Translations under genes and position numbers: made by a program
Shown: piece by piece, positions 62,834-64,000 of the stretch
Numbering within the stretch: the stretch's first letter is position 1
Layout: every line of letters starts with the position of its first letter
Assembly: GCA_016718385.1 (NCBI GenBank)
Contig: JADKDK010000008.1
Span: 1 to 64,000 of the forward strand
Direction of reading: 5' to 3'
DNA: 64,000 bases
Source of the DNA: Gammaproteobacteria bacterium
GTDB taxonomy: Bacteria > Pseudomonadota > Gammaproteobacteria > Pseudomonadales > UBA5518
Notes under the pieces: generated by a model
What the model was told of the DNA's origin: nothing
The model's database searches: none
The model's input: the letters and a program-made list of their open reading frames with translations, nothing else

Positions 62834-63387
62834 GTGGACACCACCGCTTTCGAACAATTGCAGCGTCATGTGCAGCATCTCAAGGACCGTCAGGAGATCC
62901 AGGATTGCGTTCACCGGCACGCACGGGGCCATGATCGTTTCGATGTCGACCTGCTGGGCACTGCGTATCACGTAGACGGATTCGACGAGCACGGCGCGCC
63001 ATCAACACTGGCCTGGACTATGCTGCTTGGGCCAATGCCGTGCACGCAGGAGGATCCCAGCTCTGCCTTCACAACATCACCACGCACACCTGCGAGATCG
63101 ACGGCGACGTTGCCCACGCCGAGAGTTATGTGCTGTTCGGCTTGCTCAACCCGGATGGTGCCAGCGTGCGCTTGATCAACGGCCGGTACGTGGATCGACT
63201 GGAAAAGCGCGTTGGCGGATGGCGAATAGCACTGCGCCGCTGCACGGTCGATCTGCTGCTGTCTGGAGATGCATCCATTCTGACCAAGCCGCAGTCCAGG
63301 GCCGGCGGTTACATCAGGGGGACTCGCGACAAAAGTGACGTCTCCTACCAGCGCCCGCTCGACCTTGGGCAACCGGCAACACGATGA
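62834..63387 (+). pseudogene. SnoaL/NTF2-like protein, frame broken
   Basis: From GTG 62834 the first frame reads FEQLQRHVQHLKDRQEIQDC, VHRHARGHDRFDVDLLGTAY, HVDGFDEHGA. After about 63000 a second frame continues NTGLDYAAWANAVHAGGSQL, THTCEIDGDVAHAESYVLFG, GRYVDRLEKRVGGWRIALRR. Together they make a standard SnoaL_4 polyketide-cyclase-like domain. One single-base shift near 63000-63010 separates them. Such proteins often accompany SDRs in degradation clusters. Confidence 0.7.
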
Positions 63388-63394
63388 TGACATC

Positions 63395-64000
63395 ATGAGG
63401 GAGATCGAAATGGGCGATCTGGTCGTCGGAGAATTCCGGAAGATCGCGGAAGGCGTCTACCTCGAAGGCCTGTCTTACGACTTCAAGCGGGATGTAGTCT
63501 GGTACAGCGATCCCCTCCAGGGCGGTGTTTTCGGGGTCACCCCTGACGGAATCTCTCGTGGATCCTTCAATCTCGATCGCCGCTGGACCGGAGGCGTAAT
63601 GATGAATGCCGATGGCTCGGTGCTCTCCACTGGGCCCGGCGGGATCATGTGGAACAATCCTGATACCGGCGAGTCGGGCTGGCTGCTGCAAGAGATCAGC
63701 GGCAAGCCGATCAACGGCGTCAACGAAATGTGGCCGGACGGAACCGGTGGCATTTTCTTCGGCACGAACGACATCGAGATGATCGCCGCCGCCAGGGACA
63801 CCCGACCGACAGCCGTCTACCGGCTCACGCAGGATCGCGACGTCATCACCCTCGATGACGAGCTCTATTTCTCCAATGGACTCGCCTACGATGCGCTGCG
63901 CCAACGGTTCTATTGCAACGACACGTTCCGGACATCGTGGGCCTGGGACGTACGCGACAACCTGACTCTGGCAAACAAGCGGGTCCTGCTGGACAGAAAT
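63395..64000 (+). CDS. SMP-30/gluconolactonase-like protein, partial
   Basis: Open to the window end (202 codons seen). KIAEGVYLEGLSYDFKRDVV, WYSDPLQGGVFGVTPDG, GGVMMNADGSVLSTGPGGIM, PINGVNEMWPDGTGGIFFGT and LYFSNGLAYDALRQRFYCND carry the repeated beta-propeller blades and the metal-binding Asn/Asp residues (GVNE, FSNGLAYD) of the SMP-30/LRE family, calcium-dependent lactonases. Start 63395 or 63410. Neighbouring SDR and SnoaL-like relics suggest a remnant catabolic cluster. Confidence 0.85.
   Translation, partial: MREIEMGDLVVGEFRKIAEGVYLEGLSYDFKRDVVWYSDPLQGGVFGVTPDGISRGSFNLDRRWTGGVMMNADGSVLSTGPGGIMWNNPDTGESGWLLQEISGKPINGVNEMWPDGTGGIFFGTNDIEMIAAARDTRPTAVYRLTQDRDVITLDDELYFSNGLAYDALRQRFYCNDTFRTSWAWDVRDNLTLANKRVLLDRN

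Overview
The window is high-GC DNA from a gammaproteobacterium outside the Enterobacterales. The block from murU/amgK through lptD-surA-pdxA-rsmA-apaH, cca, folB, tsaD, rpsU-yqeY-dnaG-rpoD has the gene order known from Pseudomonas-type genomes, and the rpe-gph-trpE operon is also Pseudomonas-like. Two PEP-CTERM proteins, an exopolysaccharide-type polymerase/ligase, a sterol desaturase and an SMP-30 protein would fit a Nevskiales/Xanthomonadales-like environmental bacterium. The exact lineage cannot be fixed from the sequence alone.

Region by region. 1-3.4 kb: an exopolysaccharide locus (cysteine-rich secreted protein, repeat protein, O-antigen ligase-like protein) and a lasso-type B2 protein, all broken by many single-base shifts. 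3.4-5.3 kb: PqqD-like protein and an ABC exporter, the intact part of a peptide-maturation cassette. 5.4-8.3 kb: isoaspartyl peptidase and trpE converging on a G-run-rich stretch that destroys both 3' ends, probably an assembly fault. 8.4-27.7 kb: core housekeeping genes for pentose phosphate metabolism, peptidoglycan recycling, outer-membrane biogenesis, tRNA and folate metabolism, and the macromolecular synthesis operon ending in rpoD.

27.7-59.9 kb: accessory DNA inserted at the 3' end of a tRNA with anticodon CAU (probably tRNA-Ile2). The 3' end of this tRNA is duplicated near 57.2 kb and again near 59.8 kb. This gives a 29.4 kb island with its own tyrosine integrase, followed by a 2.6 kb second segment holding an IS630-type element and a sterol desaturase. 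The island carries two PEP-CTERM proteins, an H-NS-like silencer, small unknown proteins, an ArdB/KlcA antirestriction protein, a RadC-like protein, a helicase-like ATPase and an eight-gene minus-strand defence operon (35.3-43.3 kb).

That operon is the most notable system in the window. It encodes a Dcm-like cytosine methyltransferase with an N-terminal helix-turn-helix, a small acidic protein, Vsr, a SNF2 ATPase, a stand-alone protein resembling the EcoRII N-terminal B3 recognition domain, a MORC/MutL-like GHKL ATPase, an HNH nuclease with a new N-terminal region, and a SAP-like/zinc-finger protein. The methylase and the B3 protein both resemble CCWGG-specific proteins, but the EcoRII nuclease domain is absent. 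This suggests a multi-subunit restriction complex in which recognition, translocation, clamping and cutting are separate proteins.

60-64 kb: right flank with an SDR oxidoreductase, a His-rich lipoprotein, a decayed second SDR, a frame-broken SnoaL-like protein and the start of an SMP-30/gluconolactonase-like gene running off the window.
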